The translations under genes were made by a program, and so were the position numbers. Below the pieces are notes generated by a model, which searched no databases, was not told the origin of the DNA, and saw only the letters and a program-made list of their open reading frames with translations. Below, piece by piece: positions 19,317 through 30,899 of a stretch of DNA of 64,000 nt. The stretch lies in the NCBI GenBank assembly GCA_963678675.1, contig OY783201.1, positions 19,833,769 to 19,897,768 on the forward strand, in the 5' to 3' direction. How positions within the stretch are numbered: position 1 is the stretch's first letter; each line of letters starts with the position of its first letter. Source of the DNA: Xiphydria camelus. Lineage: Eukaryota; Arthropoda; Insecta; Hymenoptera; Xiphydriidae.

Positions 19317-20830
19317 TTAAGTTTAAGCGAAAGATAGTAACTATTACAAATTATATCGAATTTAACGTTTCAAGTTTTTTCTTATATGTATTTGTCTTTT
19401 ACCTCGACATCTTACGCTAAATTATGGGTAATAAAGAAATCGATTTTCGACAATTTTTCTGATTGTCGAGAATTCGCGCTCGATAGATAAGAGGATGGGT
19501 GATTTCGATTGGCCAATAATATATCATTGTGAAGAGGTTTTTAAGAAATTATGATAGATCGTTTCATATTTCAACTACTTGGGACCGGGCGGGGTTTCAT
19601 TTTTTAACCTACCTGTGTACGCGCGTGTATTGGTTCAAATTTGAAAAATATGTCAAGGCCGTCAGCGTAAAGCCAATCAGATTGAAGGAGCCGCGGTTCT
19701 GGCGCCCTCTGGATCAATTTCCTACGAAATTGAAAATATTCCAAAGCGCTTGAAAGTTGAGAAACTAGGCGATATCGCCTGATCACTTTACTTTTAATCG
19801 CAACATTTCATTGACCGCTTCTCCACTTAAACCAAGTTTAAAGCGGTATTTACGCTTAGAGAGACAATTTCGACGTCGTTTCGTAGGATGGATAAAAAAC
19901 TATCTGATCTATGTACAACATTGCAAAAACAATTTTGAAACGCCAAATCCGACAAAATGGCGACGATACAATCGACAAGCAATTGTATGTAGTGAGTGAA
20001 AAACCTCTTTTTCTTGTCCATGAGATATCCTCTCCTATCAGACTGAAAAAGATGATAGAGTTATTTTTGTATTCAATATTTGTTTGGCTGTAAGTAGAAT
20101 TAAAATCGAAAGGATAACAAATGTTAACAAAATGGTAGCCACATAAAAAAAATACAATTTCATCTCTAAAGTTGCGACGTTTAAAGGTCATTAAAAAAAG
20201 AATTTTACTGTTATCACAATATAATTATGATTTTACTTATTGTTAGAGAGGCAGGTATACTCAATGTCTGAGTAAAGTGTTGTCAATCAATGCAATAGTT
20301 TCTAAGTTATTGATTGCAAGAACCCAAAAAATATGGTTACGAGATAAACGGATTTAAGACACTACGGAGTACAACTAGTGTTCCCTTTTGGACCAAATGT
20401 GGAACTTAATTTTTTCCAGAAAAGCAACTAGAATTTGTTTCACTACTTTCTCCGTAATTAAAACGAAAATCATACAGTGAAGGCACTTTTCATATATATG
20501 TATAAATGAACCGAAATTATTTCCTAGTCATAACCACCATCAAAGGTAACGAAATCGGAATGATAACATTACTGTTAGTGGACAATCCGATACACGACGG
20601 CGGCCATGTTGTTATAATAACAATATTTTTATTAATTTGAGTCATAGCCTGAGCCGATTTTATTTCAGGAAATATAATATGGTACGTAGATTTCGAAAAA
20701 AATTATTTCCCTTCGCGAAAATGAGTAATTGCGAGAAATCGATAAAACAACTTTTCCAAATATACTCTTGCAATTGGAGGAAAGCTGGTTTCAATTGGCA
20801 ATCCCTGCTGACTCCTAAGCCTGCTTTTAA

Positions 20831-20916
20831 CCCTTTCGCTGCTCCAGACGTATAAATACGTCTTTGTCCAGGCTGTTCTAGACATATGTATATGTATGTC
20901 TGGAGCAGCGAAAGGG
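20831..20916. mobile_element. 86-bp TTAA-flanked MITE
   Basis: The ends CCCTTTCGCTGCTCCAGACG and the inverse (ATGTCTGGAGCAGCGAAAGGG) are flanked by TTAA on both sides (20827-20830, 20917-20920). It is almost a pure hairpin. CCCTT ends with TTAA duplications fit piggyBac-type MITEs. Confidence 0.75.
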
Positions 20917-21104
20917 TTAAAGTGTTCATCGCGCCAATCAAAGCTCCATAGATCTGAGTTTTTGAAATTATAACTCAACATTTTTCTAACATATATTTAA
21001 GACACTGAGGATGAAGTATATGCAAAAAAGAAATCTGTTTTTCGAATCCTCTAGACGTAAATACTGTTTTAACTTTTAAACCTTCGATTGTTTGTCACCT
21101 ACAG

Positions 21105-21237
21105 GAGCTTGCGAGGGTACCTTGACTTGCAGCACTTGCCACCTGATCTTCTCCAAAGATGTCTACGACTCGTTGCCGGAGAAGCCCACGGACGAAGAGT
21201 TGGACATGTTGGACTTGGCGTTCGACTTAACCGATAC
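21105..21237 (+). CDS. Adrenodoxin-type ferredoxin, exon 3 (2Fe-2S cluster loop)
   Basis: This protein carries electrons in the mitochondrial matrix, from ferredoxin reductase to P450s and iron-sulfur assembly. Four exons join in phase to 161 residues, close to other precursors of this family. This exon encodes [20 protein letters not shown], with three cluster cysteines at residues 90, 96 and 99, and the acidic helix [17 protein letters not shown] that contacts the partner proteins. The fourth cysteine, 137, is in exon 4. The acidic helix, SRLGCQ and the C-terminal VPATINDARS tail are closer to FDX1 (adrenodoxin) than to FDX2, so FDX1-like is preferred. No lesions are visible, so the gene looks functional. 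Confidence 0.95.
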
Positions 21238-21856
21238 GTAAGCGTAATTTTTATAATATTATTTTTAAATCAATTTTTTATCCAAAAAAGTATGAATTTC
21301 TAAAATTAATTTTTAAACGCTACAAAAACGATTAATTAATAAATGTTTCCGAACAAAAATTATTTGGCAATTGAAAATATCACTTGAGTACCATTATGGG
21401 ATATGTATTTGTTTTAATTTATAATTGGAAATTTGAGATTGAAGAAGCCGCAATGACGGCATAAATTAACATTTTTGCGACTGCAGGTATTTTTGGTAAT
21501 CATAGTCATCGAGTATCGAAGGTGGCAGATTAATCAAAAGTATAAATTTTTCATCAAACTCGAGCATTAGAATCTTTAAGTGTGTAAAAATCTTCCCGAG
21601 ACCATGAAACGTTAATATATTTTTTTTAATGAGTGAAAGATCGACGCCCTTTTGACTCTAACGCAGTGACTGACGCTTTATTAACTTCATCTTTCTAAAA
21701 TATTTTGTTTTTGTACTCATTCTACTAAAATCGTGAACAATTTCGTGATGTTACACCCTTTTGATTCATAGTATTCGATATGCTCAGTTCAACGAACGAT
21801 ATTTTTAATAAAGAAGTCTGAGAGGTAAACATTCCGAACGAACATCAATGAATAAT

Positions 21857-23372
21857 ACAGGCACACAAAAAAAAAGTTCCTGTTCCCGGAACCAGACGAG
21901 TATATCTCTATGTTTTCGGGATCACTGAATCCGAATCCGGTGTCCGTTTGTCTCCATCACGTCACGTTTAAGGTCAGTTCAAGGTCAAATCCTGGAAAAA
22001 TAGTCAAATCGATTCAAATTATTATTCCTATATATTTTTGGGGTCGCTGAATCCAAATCCGATGTCCGTTTGATCCGGCAAGGTCAAATTCCAGGTCATT
22101 TCAAGGTCACATGTGTTTATTCTGCCAAAAATGAATTTTTGACTGTAGATTCTGAAAGAACGGGAAATTTTACATCTAGATATGTATTCAATTTTTGAAG
22201 TGAAATTCCTTTGCTGAGGGGGCTACAATTTTTCAGCGTCGCGAAAATTAGGTATCGCGTTAGGGGAATAGCTGGGTACGTGGTGGGGGGACTGACAGAG
22301 GAAGAGAGTGCGTCAACGGCGACACTACGGCCCTTTGTACACTACGCTACGCAGGTATCCGATACTCGACGACTCAAACACGCTTATAGGGCTCTAGCGT
22401 ACTTCCACAAACGTAGCTTTTGTTTGTGTTACACATGTACATATAGAGAATGTACATCCAAGTTTCGCCAAGAAACCCAGCTTGGTGGCGCTGCTTGTAT
22501 TTACCTTTTGATAACGATTTTCCACGGAAAGAATTTATTTGAATGCTTTGAAATCCACATTCTCTTATAATTGAGGCCATGTTGATTAAATCTCATAGGT
22601 AAAACACTTCAATTATTATCTAAAATAACATGTAAACAGTGCTTATACCACGGGAATCTGCTTAATGCTTGGTGCGTGCCATAGATGGCACTCTATCTGT
22701 TTTGTGCAGTTACCCAATCGCCCTATACAGGCAAACCTGAGTGTCATGTGACCACACCGCTTATATAAGCGTGTTTGAATCGTTGAGTATCGGATACCTG
22801 CGTAGCGTAGTGTCACATGTACACTCAGGTTTGCCTGTATAAGCGTGTTTGAGTCGTCGAGTATCGGATACCTGCGTAGTGTAGTGTACGAAGGGCCGTG
22901 GTGTCGCCGTTGACGCACTCTCCTCCTCTGCCGGTCCCCCCATCACGTACCCAGCTATTCGCCTCACGCGATACCTAATTTTCGTGACGCTGGAAAATTC
23001 TAGCCCCCTCAGCAAAGAAGTTTCACTTCAAAAATTGAATACATAATATCTAGACGTAAAATTTCCCGTTCTTTCAGAATCTGCAGTCAAAAATTCATTT
23101 TTGCCAGAATAAACACATTTTACCTTGAAATGACCTTGAATTTGACCTTGTCGGATCAAACGGACATCGGATTTGGATTCAGCGACCCCAAAAATATATA
23201 GGAATAATAATTTGAACCGATTTGACTATTTTTCCAGGATTTGACCTTGAACTGACCTTAAACGTGACGTGATGGAGACAAACGGATACCGGATTCGGAT
23301 TCAGCGACCCCGAAAACATAAAGATATACTGGTCTGGTTCCGGGAACAGGAACTTTTTTTTTGTGCGCCTGT
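21857..23372. mobile_element. 1.5-kb foldback element with long arms
   Basis: The ends ACAGGCACACAAAAAAAAAG and its inverse GTGCGCCTGT at 23363-23372 start arms of about 500 bp (21857-22390 and 22760-23372). Both arms contain the same potential peptide read inward on opposite strands (from 22211 on plus, from 23015 on minus), which is a consequence of the inverted repeat. The spacer carries GGCAAACCTGAGTGT motifs shared with 47340-47395. A related element is at 39904. Confidence 0.75.
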
Positions 23373-23804
23373 GGAATCGATGCCCGATTCACACGCATTC
23401 TCCTTCCGCGTTCGGTGTGGAACGCACACATGTTGGACGAGTTTTATCTGCCTTTCCCATTTTTAAATGTACAGTCCAGTAATAAAATCTGGGACTCTAT
23501 CATTCAATTTATTAGTTTACATTCAACTGCTTTACTGCGAAGTAACTATTATATTAAACTCAAATAAATGAGGCAAGATTTATATAGGAAAGACTTATCG
23601 AGATTTCAATGTAATCGAAAGTTTCTATATTTTTTCACACTCCATTTTTCGAAAGTCGCATTGGTTAGGATGATACCTGGAATAGAATATAAAATATTAG
23701 AAATTTTATGTATTTCGTCCTTTTTACTTAGTGCGGAAGTATGATAATTCCATCACCAATTTCCTCGCGTTCCTCTTCCAGAGCGCGCGCTACGAAGTGT
23801 TCTA

Positions 23805-25555
23805 CTGGGTGCGGCAAAACCGATTAAGCAGTTTTGAAGAGTTATACAAAATTAGGTGCCCATACACACAGAGGTCGAACTGTCGGTTTGGAACGGCGCG
23901 GTTCGAACCGGCAGTTTTACCTTTCAGTTAGTGGGCGCGCCACGCACCAGATCGAACTGTCAGGCTGACCCGTCAGTCCAGACCGACGGGAAAAACTGCC
24001 GCCGTCCACTAATATGCGTTTTAGCACGACAGACGGAACGTCGGTTCGTACCGCTACGCTTAATATCATCCTAATCTAAGCGAAAGCGCTATTTAGGCCC
24101 TTCGTTCACCGACAAGATAAACCGACAATTCTGTGTGTATGGGTACCTATTGAAAAATATCGTCGTAGACGTTTGGATTTTTATGTTAATATTTATTAGA
24201 GAAAAATGCTCAAAACCGGCGAAAAAGAATTCTGTATGAAGCTTGTTGAAGCGGTTAAAAAGTATCCGCTAAGTTAAAACAAAACAAAAATCATCGGAAA
24301 ATACCAATTTTTAGTGAAGTTAAAGGCATTTGTTTACAAGAGCGCGCGGGCGCTACGGCGCGTATTTATGTACAAAATTCAATATCTCGAGAACTATTCA
24401 TCGTAACAAAATGAGATAAAAACCAATCGTTTCGTCTTGAAATTCTCTACATTTTTTCCGCAGCATGTCTCGATAACTTCTCAATAGTTTTCGAGATATT
24501 TAAAGAAAAAAAAGAAAAGAAAGCCGTACAAAAAATACATTTTTATTAAAAATTAAAAAGCAAACTTTGGCCTTATGTCACATTTGTTCTATATATTTTT
24601 CCGAGTATTTAAAAAAAAAGAAAAATTAAAATCGTACACTCTCTCTTATGAAGTAAAAGCGCAACAAAATCGATTTTCTCAGCCCGTCTACTGTCGGTCG
24701 ACACTACGGGTCGATCTGCAGTTTTGCGGCCGGCCGGCCTGTGGCGGTTCGATCTGTCAGTTTTAACCGCGGATTTCTATTCTGCGTTAGTGGACGACGA
24801 CGGTTAAAACCGACGGATCGACCCGACGGTTCGAACTGCCGTTCCAAACCGACAGTTCGACCTCTGTGTGCATGGGCACCTATTAACCGAGGCATATAGA
24901 GAAAAATTGTTTTTATTTTCTGATTCAGCACTAAATACCATTTTACATTCATTATGTTTTGAAAATAGTGTCCTTGAGATGACGGCCGTCAGCAGCAACA
25001 CACTGCCGGAGATGTTCTCTGAAGTTTTGTACAGCTCGCTCACACATTTCGCGGGGAATGATGCTAACTTCTTGAATAATCTGCTTGCTCCCTTAGCTCT
25101 GGTAGAGTGTGAGGACGATGTTTGAACTGATATTCCCAAAGCAATAGCATGCTTTCGAGCGGAACGTGTTGGTGAATGCTCATTTGCTGCTCTCACTCGC
25201 TGCACATTTTCTGCTGTTCTTATGGACCTGCGACGGCCATGTGTGCCTCTTCTAAGTGTGCTTCCACATTCTTCCAACCGCCTAACCCACGATCGAATTG
25301 TGTTTGCATTAGGTACAGCATTGTTATGTGGAATGCTGAACCGTCGTCGAAAAGCTCTTTGCGTGACGACCACACACTTGTTATTTTCAAAATATACCCG
25401 CACGGCAAAGCTTCGATGTTTTCCAGTCCCAACCATGTTAGTTACTGAAATGGGGTTATCGACGGAATACAGTGAGATCATGTACACTTGTTTCCCTGCA
25501 CCACATAGCAAACAGCGCCCCCTCTAAACCGCTTAATCGGTTTTGCTGCATCCTG
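23805..25555 (-). mobile_element. Degenerate DNA transposon with HTH transposase remnant
   Basis: Ends GGTGCGGCAAAACCGATTAA and the inverse (TTAATCGGTTTTGCTGCATC) are flanked by TA. The right part of the minus strand, about 25440 to 24950, encodes FAVRVYFENNKCVVVTQRAF, RRRFSIPHNNAVPNANTIRS and WVRRLEECGSTLRRGTHGRR, a helix-turn-helix of the DUF4817 type that precedes Tc1/mariner-like DDE cores. The core itself is degraded. Another element (23855-24880) is inserted in the left end. Confidence 0.65.
23855..24880. mobile_element. 1.0-kb element nested in the HTH transposon
   Basis: The ends GGTGCCCATACACACAGAGG and CCTCTGTGTGCATGGGCACC are almost perfect inverted copies for over 40 bp, flanked by TA on both sides (left flank ATTA, right flank TATT). 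A third end-like copy lies at 24130-24147, so a 292-bp MITE may be contained at 23855-24146. The middle (24208-24276) encodes MLKTGEKEFCMKLVEAVKKYP before a stop, similar to the start of a MADF domain, the usual second protein of PIF/Harbinger elements. Confidence 0.65.
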
Positions 25556-25699
25556 TATTAGGGGGTTGGATTGAAAGCCGTTGGTTTTTCTTGTTTCTAA
25601 AACATTCTATCGTAATAAAATGTGTGAATACCTCAATCGAAGTATTTGCCTTCGGAAACTATAACTTTTTCCCGCTTTTCTGGCAGAACTTGAATTCCG

Positions 25700-25985
25700 C
25701 GACAAAAGAATTGTCTACTTTTTAAGTTAATTGACTGAGAGCAACCCAATTTATGACTTTTTGGTAATTATGGAAGTGTGTATCTTCCAAGTGTAAATAA
25801 ATGATAATCACTCGGTACCCCAGGTCTGGGGAATACGCTGGGTGCGGGAGAACTTCCCATTCAAGCTCCATCAGTACTTCTTTTACGGCTCTAGCAACAT
25901 GAAGCCGAGCATTTTGTCGTGAAGAAGAATCATTTTTCGGCGATTTCATGCAATTGATGGTCGGTTTTGCATCAAATTATCATTT
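25700..25985 (-). pseudogene. Mariner-type transposase fragment
   Basis: The minus strand encodes NARLHVARAVKEVLMELEWE and VLPHPAYSPDL, then diverges. These are the second and third catalytic regions of mariner transposases (HDNARPH, SPDLAP), but from a lineage different from the element at 40900. Only about 75 codons remain and the last catalytic Asp region is destroyed. Confidence 0.65.
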
Positions 25986-25987
25986 AA

Positions 25988-26541
25988 CCCTTCGTTGTTC
26001 ACATGGGGTGTAGGCTACACTCCTAGAGTTTTTTTTTCGAGGTTGGCACTTTCAGTACCTACCTTTCGGGAAGATTTCATTAAAGAATTTGGCACCAAAA
26101 GCGCGGGACAAACCGATTTGTCTCTTCGACAGAACGCTGCAAAGAGTTAAATAGTGATTTTTTTAACAGTCTGTAATTAATTTAATATTTAATATTTTTC
26201 TATATAAAACTTGTTCCAATTTGTTAATTTGTCCTTCGTTAATAAAACGAGAGTATGATAACTATCCTGTCTATTATTTATATAATTTTTTTTATAAAAA
26301 TCGGCAGAGAGACATGAGTGTGAAAACCGAGACCTCATATGTACTTTTTTTTCAATTACAAAATTACGAAATTAATTTTTAAAAATATTGAGATCATTAG
26401 GCAATATCTCAAGCTTTAAAATAAAAAAAAATATAAAAAAATTTCAAATTTTCACTAAGAAAACGTTAATTTTTAACTGGGGTGTAGGGCACACCCTAGG
26501 TGACCTCTTATGTTTCAAAAACCCACGTGAGTAACAAAGGG
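25988..26541. mobile_element. 554-bp TTAA-flanked MITE
   Basis: CCCTTCGTTG at the left and CAAAGGG at the right are inverted, each followed by TTAA (25984-25987 and 26542-26545). An inner inverted motif ATGGGGTGTAGGC / GGGGTGTAGGGCACACC repeats near each end. No coding capacity. piggyBac-type MITE by its ends. Confidence 0.65.
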
Positions 26542-27003
26542 TTAAACGCTCCAATTATTCGCTCCATCAAATCCCGCTTGTAAAATGATGATACTTTTGC
26601 CTGAAACATTTTTCTCTCAAATACTTAATTTTCAAGATATTCACGTTTGTCAACTTAAATGGTTCACCCTGTATAGTGGACGTTTCGAGGTCAACGTTTT
26701 TTTAAGTGGAAATCTGTATTTTTTAATGGATTCTTAATCTATACCTATAGAAAAACAGACAATTTTTATCTCAAACATTTTTTTACATGATCCCAAATTT
26801 TTAAGATAAAAGTACCTGATATTTCGCGTCTTTCTAACTAGAGCTAGTGAAAAAAGAGCTGGAATCATTCGTTCTTCTTAGCCTAAAATAAAAAATGTTT
26901 GACTATTTTAAAAAGGTAACAAATTTAAAATACTTTTTTTGCCCAGTGTTACATTTTAACCTAAAATCTACAGACTGTTCACACATTGATTACACCTCTA
27001 TGT

Positions 27004-27443
27004 GGGCCGGTTCGATTTCGTAAGTCCCCTCAAACTTAAGTAATACTCAGTTGCCTTGGAGTAGCCAATAGCAAAGCAGCTGCTTCTGGAGAACTATAAG
27101 CTGCTCCATAGGAACTGAGTGTCATTTAACCCTTAACTACTATCGTGGGGTGTCCGGACACCCCAGCGGGGTGGATTTTTGCTCGTATCTTATAGGTTTG
27201 AATTGCTAATGTTTCATTTATTTTGTTCTTTTATAAAGGTAATCAATTTTACTTTGCTTATAAGGTCTTTACATAGATCTAGTATGAATACCTATATCAC
27301 AAAACATGTAAAAATTACAAAATATATTTTATATACATAATATAATATTGGGGTGTTCAAACACCCCACGATAGTAATTACGGGTATGAAAACAATGATA
27401 GTAGTTAAGGGTTAAGTTTGAGGAGACTTGATCGAACCGGCCC
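27004..27443. mobile_element. GGGCCGGTTCGA MITE, split by a nested MITE
   Basis: The ends GGGCCGGTTCGAT and ATCGAACCGGCCC are inverted copies; the adjoining CCCCTCAAACTTAAGT is matched by AAGTTTGAGGAGACT at the right. An unsplit relative lies at 60727-60853. The nested element occupies 27130-27411. Confidence 0.7.
27130..27411. mobile_element. 282-bp TTAA MITE nested in the previous one
   Basis: Ends CCCTTAACTACTATCG and GATAGTAGTTAAGGG are flanked by TTAA at 27126-27129 and 27412-27415. An inner inverted motif ACTATCGTGGGGTGT / ACACCCCACGATAGT repeats the left end. Removing it with one TTAA restores the host MITE. Confidence 0.75.
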
Positions 27444-27446
27444 TAT

Positions 27447-27721
27447 ATCGCTCATGGGCTGCAACAGTGGCATAACTCAAAATTGGAATTTTCCCAAGAG
27501 ACGACTTTAAAAGTTGGATTATTATATTATACGAGCGTTGACCATTTGCTGCCAGATTATGAAAATTATCATAATCGGATAGAATTTTCATGATAATTAT
27601 CATAATCTGGCAGCAAATGGTCAACGCTCGTATAATATGTATAATAATTCAATTTTTAAAGCCGCCTCTTGGGAAAATTCCAATTTTGAGTTATGCCACT
27701 GTTGCAGCCCATGAGCGATAT
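27447..27721. mobile_element. 275-bp near-perfect palindromic MITE
   Basis: ATCGCTCATGGGCTGCAACA at the left matches the inverse at 27700-27720, and complementarity runs to the centre near 27580 (CGTTGACCATTTGCTGCCAG with its inverse). It abuts the preceding MITE. Confidence 0.8.
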
Positions 27722-28090
27722 GTACAAAAAGTGTTAATTTCGCTAGCCTATTACTAGGCGTGATTTTTTCTTGCCAGCGCCAGCTCAATCGTTAATGGCG
27801 AAAGCGGTTTAGTTCATGAGGAGAAACGTAGGATACACGCTTTAACTTTCGATAAAAGTCAGACCTCGTCTCGAGACTAACGACAAGAATCTTTTACTAA
27901 ACTGGTGCTCGAATTCTTTCAAGGTCGTTTTATGTTCGATCCGAAAACTGAGGTTGACTTTGAATCCATTGCCCGTGACAGCGGTCAATTTAGGAAGACC
28001 CTGAGCGTCGATCCTAGTCAAATTCTTCTTTTCAGATCGGACAATTACCATGATCCGTAGAGATTTATATAGTTTTGTAACTATTTTCAG

Positions 28091-28181
28091 TTCCAGATTA
28101 GGTTGCCAGGTGATACTCACAAAAGAATTGGACGGCCTCGAAGTACGCGTTCCTGCAACGATAAACGACGCTAGATCTTAA
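28091..28181 (+). CDS. Adrenodoxin-type ferredoxin, exon 4 (C-terminus)
   Basis: Starts after CTATTTTCAG with TTCCAGATTAGG and ends at TAA 28179-28181. It encodes SRLGCQVILTKELDGLEVRV and PATINDARS. Cys137 in SRLGCQ is the fourth cluster ligand. The phase (two bases from exon 3) makes the Thr codon before SRL. Confidence 0.95.
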
Positions 28182-29024
28182 CGAATGCCATTTGTAGATC
28201 GACAAATGCGTATAGCGAGTTTCGAAATGCGACTACGCAGCGCAGCAAATACGGGCAATGCCCATTTGTAGGTAAATGTCTATGAGAAAATGCGTAGCAA
28301 GGATAAAGTAGGTCCTTGGTGCACGTGGAATATTATGTACATACCGGATGAAAATTGCGCGCAATCTTTGCGTGCTCCTTATGGAATACCTATACGATCC
28401 CAGTGAGAAATTTTACATGTCAATATTATATAGCGTATACGTTACTTTTGTTACTGCGATTATGATTACGACGTAACATAATCCCCGATTAGTCGAGAGA
28501 TTGTAATGATGTAGCAGTGACGCTTAACCGACGATATTAATTAAAAATATCGCCTTTTCTCGTTAATATCGCAGAGACATGACAAAGTTACGTTACAATT
28601 ATGTACATCACATTGGCGTCATTTTTGAACGTGGATGTTATGTACTTTCGTCGCGCTGTGTGCGTCATAATTTTACCAAAGGAGCTGTGAGAGAACGCGT
28701 TACATAACGGGAATGTAATCGTAATTGCGTACCAACCACGTTTATGCGATACGACGTAAACATTGATGCTTCGAGGTTTCTTACTGGGGTGCGTTTATGT
28801 ATATTTAGCGTATATATATAAATCATTGAATATACCGTTATATAAATCCATATATTTTTAATATAATGTTTTGTAAAACAGAGAATGAATGTATACTTGT
28901 TTTAAATACAACTCTGTTACGTTAGAAGTGATATTAGTCTCTATGCTGCAAAAATGTTATTCCTTTGAACGTGTTAAGGCTTATTATTGGGCAAATGAGG
29001 AGGCATACCCATATAGCACAAATA
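28182..29024. other. Region downstream of ferredoxin, no gene seen
   Basis: Contains the ferredoxin 3' UTR. CpG-containing, without obvious repeats or frames. Confidence 0.4.
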
Positions 29025-29230
29025 ACTAGAAAGAATTCTAAAACAATTCAATTTGCAGGCTTCTTAAGGAATTTGTTATTTTTATTCATAAAAAGTTGAA
29101 AGAGAATTGTATTTTGGAATGCACAAAAAGATTATAATACCTTTAGACTTTTTACGGATATTTCAAAAGAGTTCATCTTTTTTGTTCACAAAGAGTTGAA
29201 AAAGGGCTCTTAAGAACATAGTGACAAGTA
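29025..29230. repeat. Partial inverted copy of the CCAGATAG-family repeat
   Basis: AGAATTCTAAAACAATTCAA followed by TTTGCAGGCTTCTTAAGGAA matches, in inverse, the right ends of the copies near 17345 and 50915. Confidence 0.55.
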
Positions 29231-29630
29231 GGTTCATCAGTAGTCAGACTTAGAACTTTAATTGGCTAGAAACATCAGGGTTGCAACGGGCAAAGCATTT
29301 AAGATTGAATCACGCATAATTAAAAATGTTACTATGTATCTAAAATGTGAATATGTAACATTTAAATGTATCAGTAGTGCCTGATTAAAATTTCAGGTGA
29401 TTTTACTAAAAATGTTTGGAGAAATAGCCACATTCCAAATTTAATATTTTTACATTGTGTCTTATGAAAATTCCGATTTTTCACAGTTCAGAGTTAAAAA
29501 GAAGTATAGGGCCAGTTCACCACACACACGAAAATTGTTTCAATTAAAAGATGTAGTAGTTAACTGTTTTAAATATAAAAAACAATTACTTACTATGTCT
29601 ATTGTGAATATTTGCTTTTAAAAATTAGTT

Positions 29631-30445
29631 TTTTCCTCACTCATGCCCATTTCGAGGCCTTTTCCAGCCTATTTTTAGACCGTTAGATGGCGTTTTTTCC
29701 GCGTGACACCGACCGGGAGTCCGCGAGCTGTTAAAAGCACTTTACTCAGACTGACGCGATTGCTTAGTCCGAAGTGGGTCCTTCTTTAAAACTGACGTAC
29801 GTAAAATGCGCCGTGTATACTTCTGTTTATTTTGGTTTGAGAAATGGGCATTCGTGAGAAAAAATAGTGTACACCCAGCGTCACGGATTCTGCTTCTGGT
29901 GACTTTTGCAAAATGTCATTTTTAAGGTACTATCCAATGAACAAGTAATTCTCGTCACAGTCTGAAAAAACCTCGAATTTCCGCCTAATGACATAAGATA
30001 CTATTCTGTTATTTCATGACATAATACGATTATTATTTTTTCCTCGCTCATGCCCATTTCGAGGCCTTTTCCAGCCTATTTTTAGACCGTAAGTTGGCGT
30101 TTTTTCCGCGTGAGACCGACCGGGAGTTCGCAGGCTGTTAAAAGCACTTTACTCAGACTGACGCGATTGCTTAGTCCGAAGTGGGTCCTTTTTTCAAACT
30201 GATGAACGTAACGTGAAATGAGCCGTGTATAGGTACTTCTGTTTGTTTTGTTTTGAGAAATGGGCATTCGTAAGAAAAAATATTGTATGTCATTCGGCTG
30301 AAATCCTCAGATTTTTAAACTGTGTTTAGGTCGTAACACGAGTCATGGTCGGCGAGCCTCATCCTCCCGCCATACCTTGTGCTACGCTCTAATTAAACAC
30401 AGTCTGAAAAAACCTCGGATTTCCACCTAATGACATAAGATACTA
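29631..30445. repeat. Tandem duplication of a 400-bp unit carrying a MITE
   Basis: The segment 29631-29866 (CTCACTCATGCCCATTTCGA to GAAATGGGCATTCGTGAG) and the following ACATAAGATACTATT stretch recur at 30038-30281 and 30391-30445 in the same orientation. Each 236-245 bp MITE has inverted ends (ATGCCCATTTC / GAAATGGGCAT). Copy differences include TTAGATGG versus TAAGTTGG, so the duplication is not recent. Confidence 0.75.
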
Positions 30446-30899
30446 TTACTTTAACTGAAAAACGAAAGAAATATGTTTCCACCTGACTACACTTTACTTT
30501 TGATTTGGATGGCATACGTGATTCAACCTTGAACGTGAGTTATATTCTAAAAACAAGATTCAAAATAGTAACATCTTCAATTAATTTCAATTCGCAAGCG
30601 ATTGCAAAAAGAAAAGCTTTGGCCATTTCAGGTGGTCAGGGTAGAAGAGATTTTTGACATATTTGTGTATAATACGTCAAACCTCAGTTACCTTACCTCC
30701 AATGTCATACAAGTGTATATACAGTATTATTTTAAATTTCAAGCAAATAAATTTCTTTTAAATTAGTAAAACTTGTTCAATTATTCCAACATAAATTAAT
30801 AAATATCTACATTTTCCAGTTGAATTCCCAACGTCACGTAGTTGACAGATCTTGCACTTGCGTCTCAGAAGGAAAAGAATTCAAACACACACATGCACT

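Larger units (their letters stand above)
15065..21104 (+). other. Ferredoxin intron 2, 6.0 kb, filled with transposon remnants
   Basis: Bounded by GTGAGT and CACCTACAG. It contains the elements at 15122, 15795, 17471 and 20831. Stretches 19321-20826 and 20921-21104 show no recognisable gene or repeat. Confidence 0.8.
21238..28090 (+). other. Ferredoxin intron 3, 6.85 kb, transposon-rich
   Basis: Starts GTAAGC and ends CTATTTTCAG. It holds the elements listed from 21857 to 27721. Stretches 21238-21856, 23373-23804, 26546-27003 and 27722-28090 show no gene or clear repeat. Confidence 0.8.
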
